The translations under genes and the position numbers were made by a program. A stretch of DNA of 64,000 nt, from NCBI GenBank assembly GCA_012295275.1, contig CM022671.1:26468822-26532821 (forward strand), given 5' to 3'. The notes under the pieces were generated by a model. That model did no database searches, was not told where the DNA came from, and saw only the letters and a program-made list of their open reading frames with translations. Of the stretch, positions 1 through 10,499 are shown piece by piece (within the stretch, counting starts at the first letter, position 1; each line of letters starts with the position of its first letter). The DNA is from Chrysomallon squamiferum (taxonomy: Eukaryota > Mollusca > Gastropoda > Neomphalida > Peltospiridae).

Positions 1-906
1 GCCTTAACATTCCCAGTTTATTCTCCTAATTCGTTTCATGAGGGATACCTGTCTCGAAGCTTTAATTAACTTGTGCCTGTTCTCAGTTTGTATATTACTG
101 TTATGTTTTATCAGTTAATAATACCATATTTTTTTGTTAGTGGAACTCTAGGATGATAAACAAATCTCTGGCAAACAAACAAAAAAAAAAAAAAATTAAA
201 ACAAATAATAATAATAATAAAATATAAATAAATAAATAAATTTAAAAAATGAATAACCAAAAATTAAAGAAAAATTATCTAAAATAAATAAACAAGCTAT
301 TTATTTAGCTCGGTTAAGAACAAAAAGTTGGTTTGTTCAGACCACGTCAATTTTAGGCAATAAACACATCGTGCACATGTAAATCTTTTCACACGCCGCA
401 TCTTTAACATTGTTAATGAAGGGTGTGTCATCAACACCAATCTTCCTCACATGGTTCTGCAACTGACACTAAACTGACAACAACAGATTAAAAGTGACGT
501 AAATCTACATTCGGGTATTATCGGAAATCGATATTTTATTACTGTTATTGCTGTTGTTATCTGTTTTTTCCTTGATTATTTCATTTCTTTAAGGGTTTTT
601 TAAATATCGTTAAGGAAACTTTCATGATAACGATAGCTACTTTAGTGTCTCATAGATGCACTGTTATCGAGTCCATCAATCGGGATCTGTCGGTAAATCG
701 TTCTGTTACATCTCCTTGCTGTAACGTGCACATCAATGTCATCTGATGTGACCTTCAGGTAAAGTATAGTAAAATGGAAATACGGAGATACAAATTCAAA
801 GACAATTACTTTGAGGTGTATTAATTAAAAATATCAAATTAACTCTCATGTCGTTATGAACACTAATAAGTATGTTAAAGTAACTGGAACAAATATAAAT
901 AAATAA
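1..906. other. Intergenic or first-intron DNA of a TLR outside the window
   Basis: Positions 1-640 match 21711-22290 and parts of 28995-29440 and 37500-37840. It lies downstream of the P2 exon at 913, so it would be first-intron sequence of a receptor to the left. It includes TGACGTAA at 495-502. No ORF seen. Confidence 0.5.
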
Positions 907-912
907 ACTTAC

Positions 913-927
913 CGAAAGAATCAACAT
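913..927 (-). CDS. P2 first exon of a TLR left of the window (MLILS)
   Basis: ATGTTGATTCTTTCG on the minus strand is followed by GTAAGT at 907-912, phase 0. Transcription runs leftward, so any receptor body it serves lies beyond position 1. TATAAAAAG at 1052-1060 is 125 bp upstream of the ATG. Confidence 0.6.
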
Positions 928-1051
928 AGTTCGTTAAAGGTCGCACGAATGACTTGTTTGTGAAATATCGTTAACGCCGCACTGCTCACACTTCAGTTTA
1001 AAAGCAAACAGGAGAACTGTGATTCAGCTTTACTTGTGTACCAATGCACTT

Positions 1052-1060
1052 CTTTTTATA
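1052..1060 (-). promoter_or_regulatory. TATA box of a P2 module
   Basis: TATAAAAAG on the minus strand, 125 bp upstream of the ATG of the P2 exon at 913-927. Only two of the P2 copies keep this motif (here and at 7420-7428); the others read CATACACAAAG or similar. Confidence 0.45.
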
Positions 1061-1347
1061 GGAATTTAGTTTGTTTAATAATAGTTAGCGATGATTAACC
1101 ATATACGTCAAAGTAATGTGAGAAGAGCAATTTTAAAAACATATGGTGAAGCTTGGCTGTATAGTCATCTAAGATGCATAACCACACAAAACGTTAATCA
1201 ATACATCTGTATTGTATTACACAAACTGTTCGTTCTAGTCTAGTAGTTATTTTTAAAATCGTGTCCGAACAACTCTTTAATCCTACGAAAAGTACATTTT
1301 TATTGCGTTGTTCTTTTTCTTATTCTTATTTATTGTTTTATTTAATT

Positions 1348-1383
<36 letters not shown>

Positions 1384-1958
1384 CTTATTTATTTATTTTT
1401 GAGGATTTTTAATTATATTGCAGTATTTGTATGCAGTTAGACTTGATCACTTGTTCCAGTCACTGCGTTTAAAGAACAACCTTTATGACAACAATATCTG
1501 ACTTAGGAATTGGTTTAACTGATTAAATGTAACGTAAAGCTACATTCGGGTATTATCGGAAATCGATATCTTATTACTATTATTGCTGTTGTTATCTGTT
1601 TTTTTTTCCATAGTTATTTCATTGCTTTAAGGGGTTTTTTAAATATCGTTAAGAAAACTTTTATGATAACTATAGTTATTTTAATTTCTCATCGATGTCT
1701 TGTTATCGAGTCCATCAATCGCGATCAATCGGTAAATCGTTCTGCTGTATCTCCTTGCAGTAAACGTGCACATCAATGTCATCTGTTGTGACCTTCAGCT
1801 AAAGTATAGAAAAAATGGAAAGGCGAAGATAAAAATTCAAAGAAAATTACTTTGAGTGCATTAAGTAAAAATATCAAGTTAACTTTCACGTTTTATAAAC
1901 ACTAATAAGTACATGTATATTAAAGTAACAGCAAAAAAATATAAATAAATAAACGTAT

Positions 1959-1973
1959 CGAAAGAATCAACAT
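1959..1973 (-). pseudogene. P2 first exon with destroyed donor
   Basis: The coding part is identical to MLILS exons, but the donor position reads ATACGT (1953-1958) instead of GTAAGT. It cannot be spliced as a normal GT exon. Confidence 0.6.
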
Positions 1974-2376
1974 TGTTCGTTAAAGGTCGCACAAATCGCT
2001 TGGTGAAATAGCGTTAACTCAACACTGCTCACCTTTCAGTTAAAAGCAAACAGGAGAATTCTGATTCAGCTTTTCCTGTGTAATACTGCACGACTTTGTA
2101 TATGGATTTAGTCTGGAAAACAATAGTTAGGGATTAAAGTAATATGAGAAGAGCAAATTTGAAAACATATGGTGAAGCTTGGCTGGCTAGTCATCTAATA
2201 TGCATAACCACACGAAACCTTAATTAATGCGTCTGTACAGTATTACATAATCTGTTCGCTCTTGTCTAGTATTTTTAAAATTGTGTCCGAACAACTCTTT
2301 AAATATACGAAAAGTACATTTTGTTTTGCGTTTGTTCTTCTTTTTTTATTCTTAATCTTATTTATTATTTTATTTA

Positions 2377-2490
<114 letters not shown>

Positions 2491-2749
2491 TTGTTTATTT
2501 ACTTATTTATTTAGGGTTTTTAATTATATTGCAGTATTTGTGTGTAGTTAGACTTGATCACTTGTTCCAGTCACTGCGTTTAAAGAAGAACCATTATGAC
2601 AACAATATCTGACTTAGGAATTGGTTTACTATGTCCTTATATTCCTTTTCTTTCTTTCTTTCTTTTCGATTAGAATTTTACATCGGAACAGACTGCCATT
2701 AATTTGTTTGTAAAGTTACGTGATGCAGTTTGCTGAAAAATAAACTTAC

Positions 2750-2774
2750 CTATTTTCACTAGTACAAGAACCAT
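2750..2774 (-). other. P3 mini-exon, copy 1 (MVLVLVKI, phase 1)
   Basis: ATGGTTCTTGTACTAGTGAA.. ends in AATAG|GTAAGT. The 25 coding bases leave phase 1, so it does not fit the phase-0 TLR body exon; joined there, it would reach TGA within 20 codons. It has a conserved leader with CACGTG about 40 bp upstream. Function unknown. Confidence 0.45.
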
Positions 2775-3611
2775 CAGAGAAGAAAAATGAATTTGAAACA
2801 GCACGTGACCGTCACGGAAGACCAACGAGACAGAGATCAGCTGGAAATTTCTGGTGATTAAATTTCACAAAGTCTTCACATTCATTTTCATAGCACTCGC
2901 ATCTCCGTATCTTGTGTTGTTGCATAGCGGATATGCACATAAGCCCCTCAGCACAAATGCCCTCCCCAGTAGAAAAACAAACGATTAAATAAATTAATTA
3001 ATTAAAAAATGAAATAACTTTTCGTAAGTCTAGTAATCTCTTCGCCTCTAAAATGCTTGCAATAAAACAGCTGTTGATAGACAAATGAATATGGCGCCTA
3101 TGAACGATCACAACTAAAAATATTGGTTACTTGGAGAGAGATAAAAAAAAAAAAAAAATGGCATAAACAAATAACGACGCTCTTTTCTCCAAGTTTCGTG
3201 TAGGCTGCATAAATTAGCGAAGTATTTCAGGTAATATGTATATTACGTGATTTTCTAATAGATATAGTAGCTTTAAAAAAAAAAATGTCGTTAGTTATAC
3301 TGAATAAATATTCATTCGTTCGTTTCGTGACTTTTATATATCCAAATTGTGAATATTCATTGAATTAATCCTTGTTCCTGAGTAGCTGTTCTCGGATGAT
3401 CAGGATTTTTTCTTTTTTACTTTACTTTATTTCTGTAATATTCTCACAGTTTTCTTCCGTTTATACACAAGTAGCCCGAGTATTCTCGGAAGAACAGCCC
3501 ACACGGACTTTTAGATGGATATCATTGGTTGTCCCTGAGATCTCTATTCAAATGTCTGTCTCAGCTATTTTCCGCCAGAAAATACTCAGGCTAATAAAAT
3601 GTAAGAAATTA

Positions 3612-6100
3612 TCAAGTTATAAGACGAACGAAAGATTCCCATGATTCCTCATTATCTTGATCCGGAATTGGAATGATTCTGTCTTCGTCCACAACACACA
3701 GAATACAGTTTGGAATCTTACAAACTCGTCCGGCCTCTCTTAGAATGATGAGTCGGGAAGGAGTTTGCCATGTCACCACGCCGATTCCATCATGAATTTG
3801 AAACCACGACCACCTATCCTCCAAGTAATTTTCTGTAAAAAGAAAAACAGTTTTCCAGCTGTTCCAAACATTATACCTTCAGCCATACTTTCTCCTGGTA
3901 CAGAGTTTCTGTCGTGTAAGTATACAGAGTAGCCGTAGTCTCTTTCTAACTTTGCTCCTATATCGAGACAAGCTTGTCGCCAGTCGTGTTCAGCGTAACA
4001 GAGACATACATCAAACATGAAATCTTTTCTCGTCGGACACATTCCACATTTTCGATAAAGATTTTTAAAGAAATAAATTAACTGTGTTTTATGTTTAATC
4101 CCGAAAGACACCAATACGGAACATAATACCGTAAATACAGTAATTAGAAGAGCAACCATAAACCAAATCTGCCCAACACAACTTTGCCATAAATGTTCTG
4201 CGTTGTAGTCCATCACAGAAACAAGCGATCCGTTTTCGCTGGTGCACGAATATGATTTTCTGTTAACTGTATAATTATTATCTTGTAACCAAGAAAGGAA
4301 CAACACACTTTCCCCACAAATGCAGATAAATCTGTTATCTGACAAATCGAATTCAAACGTTTTGCTTACGTTAAGATAATGTTTGTCTAGTGAACTGGTC
4401 GTCGATTCTTCGAGATAACTGACTTTGTTGTGATCCATTTTTAACGAGAGCAAATTTGGACAGTTCTTAATGTCGAAAGGAATAGTAATGAAATTGTTGT
4501 TTGATAAAATCAGAATCTGAAGATTACGATTGTCTTTAAATATATCTGGCGGAAGACGGCTTATTTTGTTACCAGAAATGTCTAGAAAAATTAGATTTCT
4601 AAGATTTTGAAACAGTCGTCTGCCATAAATATAGAAATAATCACCAGGAAGCGATACGTCATTTAAGTACAGGTTTTCCAAACTTGGAAATGTGTCTAAA
4701 AATGAAGCTTTAAGGGTCATGTGATTAATGTATCCCAGTTTTAAGGTTGTTAAGTTATTTAGACCTGTGATTCTGCCTTCTAATCTCATGTATTCATACT
4801 GTTGCAGTGACAGTGTCTTTAGAACATTGTTATCTGAAACTGTTATTATTCTGACAAAATGAACTTCTGATGTAGCGCCATCAATAAGTACAGTACGTAA
4901 TGTTTTCGGAAGAAAGTAAACTATACTATCTTGAAACATCAGGGTATTTGTAAAGATAGATACATTTCTTTGAAACAACATATTTTTATTTTTATTTGGA
5001 TGAAAGCAGGTAAAACCAGAAATATCAAGATATTCCAAGTTCTCAAGATTCATTATCATGGACAATAATTTATAGCTGCTGTACTTATAATCGCCAAAAA
5101 ACGCGTTTTCGTGTAAATCAATTCTCTTAATACATTTACTGAAGATATTCTTACGAAATAATCTTGTTGCATTAACATACAGAAGGTGGTTTTCAGAAAG
5201 ATCTAACTCTGAGACACAGATCATTTCTAAATACATCAGATTTTCTGGAAAAAGTTGTTGATCATATATCACTTTGGTAAATTTAACTCCTTCCAACTTC
5301 ATATTCCTGAAATTTAAAGTAGACATATTGAATCCTTGCAAGCCGTAAAGTGAAAAGAGTGCAGCATGCATACCGAGATTGTGGTTGCCTTCAAAATTAA
5401 GATTTTTTAGATGTTTTAAAGGGGCAAACGCATTTGCTTGTATTTCCGAAATATCACTACAAAATGACAAGTCTAAAATTGTTAAGTTTGTAGACGAAAA
5501 CGTTGAGAACGACCCGTTAGACAGGACACTAATATTACAGTTAGCAGATTTACCCGATAAATTTAACAGTCTAAGCCGAGCCAACGATTGGAATCCAGAA
5601 GGGAAAATCACGTTTGAGAAACTGTCTATCGTCAGTTCTTGTAGATTCTGTAAGGATTGGAATATCTCATCTGGGTACTCACCAGTTTCGCCGTTAAAAG
5701 CTATGTTTAGGATTTGTAGGTTGATCAAAGGTCTGAATACAGATTTTGGGAAAGATTTGTAATCATAATCCAAACTGTTAGCACTCAGATCAAGAATGGT
5801 GAGGTTTTGACAAGACACGAATAGATTCTTCGGTTGACGTTTTAATCCGTTTTGAGAAAGGTTCAGATACACAAGTGATGAGTAGATGAAATCTTCAGGG
5901 TTTAAGATTAATCTATTCCCACTGAGATCCAAGGCTACTATGTTCTTGTTCAGCCTGGGAACACGATGTAGATTTCTCCCATGACAGTCAGCAAATAAAC
6001 CTCTGTATCTTGTTGAGTTCCTAATGGAACAGTTGACTGTTGTATTCTCAGTTGTAGCAATTACTACAGAAATGAGAGATAATCCGAGGATTGTTAAAAC
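3612..6100 (-). pseudogene. TLR-A: Toll-like receptor with frameshifted TIR domain
   Basis: The body exon starts after the acceptor TTTTTGCAG (cag at 6101-6103) and reads VLTILGLSLISVVIA, N-cap, LRRs, C-cap, transmembrane helix and the first half of TIR (FDVCLCYAEHD, SVPGESMAEGI). Near 3861-3866 seven bases present in the other three copies are missing (codons for the INN stretch after IMFG). The frame shifts and stops at 3773; the original frame continues from about 3824 to the normal stop at 3612. With the first exon at 7143-7154 (MILS) the predicted product is 779 aa and lacks the second half of TIR. It may be a pseudogene, or encode a membrane receptor unable to signal. The proximal first exon is missing, and the AATAAA of the other copies reads AATGAA here. 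Confidence 0.85.
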
Positions 6101-6237
6101 CTGCAAAAATATATTTTAAAAAATTTTTATTAGAAAATTTCCTTCATGAAATAATTGTTTGAATGATCGAGAATGTTCCATTTTTACTTTCTATTTGTAC
6201 GTAATTATTTATGAAATATCATGTATGAATAACAAAC

Positions 6238-6317
6238 AGTCAGCAAATACACCTCCGAATCTGGTTGATTACGTAATGGAACAGTTGGCTGTTGTATTTT
6301 CAATCATAGTTAATGCT
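6238..6317 (-). pseudogene. Fragment of a TLR N-terminal coding region
   Basis: About 80 bp resemble the N-cap part of the receptor exon (compare 5988-6066), with several substitutions. It lies exactly where the other loci carry the P1 exon: the shared flank ending AATAACAAACAG is followed by this fragment instead of the P1 donor and exon. Confidence 0.6.
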
Positions 6318-6350
6318 TGTGTGTATGTTGAACTATATTATGTATGTATG

Positions 6351-6388
<38 letters not shown>

Positions 6389-6492
6389 TGATAAAGGTTT
6401 TCACTGTCCACTGCTCCTAGTTGTTAAAATCGCAAGTACATTTTTCCTGCGTTGTCCTTTTTCTTATTCTTATTTATTGTTTCATTTATTTG

Positions 6493-6551
<59 letters not shown>

Positions 6552-7142
6552 TTATTTATTATTTATTTCTTTACTTATTTATTTATTTATTTTTGAGGGG
6601 TTTTAATTATATTGCAGTATTTGTATGCAGTTATACTTGATCATTTGTTCCAGTCACTGCGTTTAAAGAACAACCTTTATGACAACAATATCTGACTTAG
6701 GAATTGGTTTAACTGATTAAATGTAACGTAAAGCTACATTCGGGTATTATCGGAAATCGATATTTTATTACTATTATTGCTGTTGTTATGTGTTTTTTCC
6801 TTGATTATTTCATTTCTTTAAGGGTTTTTTAAATATCGTTAAGGAAACTTTCATGATAACGATAGCTACTTTAGTGTCTCATCGATGTACTGTTATCGAG
6901 TCCATCAATCGCGATCCGTCGGTAAATCGTTCTGTTGTATCTCCTTGCTGTAAACGTGCACATCAATGTCATCTGATGTGACCTTCAGGTAAAGTATAGT
7001 AAAATGGAAATACGGAGATACAAATTCAAAGACAATTACTTTGATGTGTATTAATTAAAAATATCAAATTAACTCTCATGTTGTTATGAACACTAACAAG
7101 TATACAAAAATAACAGGAACAAATATAAATAAATAAACTTAC

Positions 7143-7154
7143 CGAAAGAATCAT
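7143..7154 (-). CDS. P2 first exon of TLR-A (M-I-L-S)
   Basis: On the minus strand the exon reads ATGATTCTTTCG, directly followed by GTAAGT (7137-7142). It ends in phase 0, so it joins the TLR-A body exon at 6100 in frame (MILS-VLTILG) across an intron of 1,042 bp. TLR-A has no proximal P1 exon, so this is its only visible start. A TATAAAAAG lies 266-274 bp upstream at 7420-7428. Splicing is inferred, not observed. Confidence 0.7.
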
Positions 7155-7419
7155 AATTGTTCGTTGAAGGTCGCAAACTTCATAAGTCACTTGTTGCTGA
7201 AATATCGTTACTACAGACTGATATCCTTTCAGTTTGTTTTCTATTTAAAACGAAAAGCAAACAAGTGAACAGTGATATCGGACGAAAAAACTCTTTTCTT
7301 AGATACCTTCGCACAAATGACCTGTTGGTGAAATATCGTTAACTCCGCACTGTTCGCCTTTCAGTTTAAAAGCAAACAGGTGAACTGTGATTCAGCTTTT
7401 CTTTTGTACCTTTGGACAT

Positions 7420-7428
7420 CTTTTTATA
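7420..7428 (-). promoter_or_regulatory. TATA box of the TLR-A P2 module
   Basis: TATAAAAAG on the minus strand, upstream of the M-I-L-S exon at 7143-7154. The distance (266 bp to the ATG) is longer than at 1052 because this copy carries extra sequence at about 7185-7320. An additional leader intron cannot be excluded. Confidence 0.4.
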
Positions 7429-8017
7429 TGAATTTAGTTTGTGTAATAATAGTTAGCGATGATTAACCATATACGTCAAAGTAATGTGAGAAGAGCAACT
7501 TTAAAACCATATGGTGAAGCTTGGCTGTATAGTCATCTAAGATGCGTAACCACACAAAACGTTACTCAATACGTCTGTATTGTATTACACAAACTGTTCG
7601 TTCTAGTCTAGTAATCATTTTTAAAATCGTGTCCGAACAACTCTTTAAACCTACGAAAAGTACATTTTCTCTGCGTTGTTCTTCTTTTTCTTATTCTTAT
7701 TTATGTTTTTATTTAATTGTTATTTATTTATTTATTCATTTATTTATTTATTTACTTATTTATTTATTTGTTTATTTTTGAGGGTTTTTAATTATATTGC
7801 AGTATTTGTGTGCAGTTAAACTTGATCACTTGTTCCAGTCACTGCGTTTAAAGAACAACAGTTATGACAACAATATCTGACTTAGGAATTGGTTTACTAT
7901 GTCTTTGTATTCCTTTTCTTTCTTTCTTTCTTTTCGATTAGAATTTTACATGGGAACAGACTGCCATTTATTTGTTTGTAAAGTCACGTGATGCAGTTTC
8001 CAGAAAAATAAACTTAC

Positions 8018-8036
8018 CTACTAGTGCAAGAACCAT
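8018..8036 (-). other. P3 mini-exon, copy 2 (MVLALV, phase 1)
   Basis: This copy lost six bases (two codons) relative to the others but keeps phase 1 and the GTAAGT donor. Confidence 0.4.
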
Positions 8037-8872
8037 CAGAGAAGAAAAATGAATTTGAAACAGCACGTGACCGTCACGGAAGACCAAGGACACACAAATC
8101 AAGTGGAAATTTCTGGTGATTAAATTTCACAAAGTCTTCACATTCATTGTGTTTTAACTTCATTTTCATAGCACTCGCATCTCCGTCTCTTGTGTCTTGC
8201 ATAGCGGACACGCACAGAAGCCCCTCAGGACAGATGCCCTCCACAGTAGAAAAACAAATGATTAAATGAATAAATTAATTAAAAAATGAAATAACCTTTC
8301 GTAAATGTAGTAATCTCTTCGCCTCTAAAATGCTTGCAATAAAACAGCTGTTGATAGACAAATGAATATGGCGCCTATGAACGATCACAACTAAAAATAT
8401 TCGTTACTTGGAGAAAGTTAAAAAAAAGGCATAAACAAATAACGGCGCCCTTTTCTCCAAGATTCGTGTAGGCTGCATAAATTAGCGAAGTATTTCAGGT
8501 AATATGTATATTACCTGATTTTTTAACATACATACCAGCTGAAATTAAAAATCAATGTCGTTAATTATACTGACTACAGTATTCTGAATCATCACAAACT
8601 GAATAAGGCTATTTTAGACTTTCCATAAGAGCTTCTACAAATAATGTTAATAATAATAATAATAATCATAATCATAATAATGATAATAAAACAAATAAAT
8701 AAATAAATAAATAAAATTGACGTTTTGGTAATTGATATCGAAACACATACACAGATGATCATCACTATGGAAACTCTAGTGTCAGGTTAGGCATGGAGAG
8801 CCTGTAGTGATAGTGGTATTTGTTAAAATTACAATTAAAATGTTTACTTTTTATTTTTCTTATTGTTGCCAG

Positions 8873-8989
8873 GATTTTTAGCTATCGGTGTGTTCTCAAC
8901 ACTAAGACAGAGAATTCTTGTCCTCAAAAACCTTAATTTCAGAAAGAGGTTCTTTACAACAAGGATGGTTTCATTCAATTTCTATTTAG
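8873..8989 (+). other. Exon-like ORF in a TLR 3' flank, copy 1
   Basis: 117 bp lie between an acceptor-like TTGTTGCCAG and a donor-like GTAAAT. It reads open as FLAIGVFSTLRQRILVLKNL and on through KKRFFTTR-type basic residues, phase 1 at both ends. It is on the strand opposite to the TLRs. I recognise no family. It may be part of an old mobile element or a real cassette exon. Confidence 0.3.
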
Positions 8990-9352
8990 GTAAATACATA
9001 CATTATTATAGTTCACAGAGGACAATTTTAGTTTACTACAGATCAACTCAATACATTAATCTCGTACTGGTGTAAAATAAACTCGAAAGATTTAATTTAT
9101 GAAATAATTAACTTTGATCTTCGGTTTAAAGTTTCAGTTTGTTTTCATTTCTTATTTCATAAATAGAAACAGTCTTTGTCTGACACCAGAAAGATGGTAA
9201 GGAAATATTTTCAGAGTAAATTTTAATTTGTGGTCAGGCAAATTACTTTTTTTTTTTTTTCTACTAGTATGCAGGTTTCATTTCTTACTCATTTATAATT
9301 AATAGCTTAAAATGTATGTATGAATATATTTATGAATGCACATGTTTCTATG

Positions 9353-9386
<34 letters not shown>

Positions 9387-10201
9387 TGTATGTATTTGTG
9401 TGTGTGTGTGTGTGTGTGTCTGTATATGTATATATAAAGGTTTATGATAATAAATCTAAAAAATGTGCAGTAATCAAATGTTGAAAAATCTCTATGAAAT
9501 CACTGTTGTACGCTTAGTTTAGTAATTTAGAGTCTAGTTTCGTTCTTACTTGGTTTTAGACATGCTGTAAAATTCACGGTATACATACTGAACTCACACA
9601 TAATTTAATTTACTTACTATAAAATTTAAATTATTTCATTTATTTATTATGGTATTAAACTATTTCACTTAAATATTGTGATATGACATTATTTCAGTCT
9701 TGCATCTTTTATTTACCGTGATCCATTAATAAATAAATAAATTTCATTCACTGTGGCTTTAAAAATGTAGTTATTCTTACAGAGGAGAATGAACATAGTA
9801 ACGTTTAACATCTACGAAATATTCTTCACTTTATGTACCACTAATATTTACAAAATTCAGATTTAAGATGTAATAAAGTAGAGAAAAGTAAGTAGAGTTT
9901 GACACTTTATTTACTAGCATGTGTTATTGAAAAAGTTTTACTGAAAAATAAAACAAACACATAAAAGATAAGTAAGAAATCATGGTAATGGTTCAAATCA
10001 TATTTAAAAAGAAAAACTGCAAAAGAAAAATACAGTAAACAAATCAAAGCAGAAGTTATTTTACATGAATTGATTATTATATTATTTTTACAAACTGATT
10101 ATTAATATTAACTATTGCAATTTCTTAAGGTCAAATGTCATATTAAATACAAAGTATAAATACTAAAACTATTACTACTACTACTACTACTAAAATAAAT
10201 G
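8990..10201. other. Non-coding 3' flank of TLR-B
   Basis: AT-rich, with a (GTAT)n(TG)n run at about 9357-9419. Paralogous to 22540-23749 and, more loosely, 31367-32544. TLR-A lacks this segment: its flank jumps from GTTATACTGAATAAAT to CATTCGTTCGTTTC near 3300-3320. Confidence 0.6.
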
Positions 10202-10207
10202 TTTATT
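10202..10207 (-). terminator. Polyadenylation signal of TLR-B
   Basis: AATAAA on the minus strand, about 295 bp after the stop codon. It is conserved at 23750-23755 and 32545-32550. Confidence 0.45.
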
Positions 10208-10298
10208 CGTTCGTTTCACGACTTTTATATCTCCGAATTGTGAATGTTCATTGAACTAATCCTTGTTCTTCCCGAGAAGCTGTTCTGGGATGATCAAG

Positions 10299-10340
<42 letters not shown>

Positions 10341-10499
10341 ACTTCTGTAATATTCTCACAGTTTCCTTCCGTTATGTACAAGCAGCTGGAGAATCCTCTG
10401 GCGCAGAAAGGTTGACACGGATATTTGGATGGATATCACTGGTTGTCTCAGCTCTTCTCCGCCACAACACACTCGAATTCATAAACAAATAACTAATTC

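Noticed and set aside
5379-5762. 127-aa plus-strand ORF inside TLR-A, with relatives at 12286, 25853 and 34612
   Set aside because: They lie antisense to the receptor coding sequence. Their similarity to each other follows from the receptor paralogy, and there are no splice or promoter signals.
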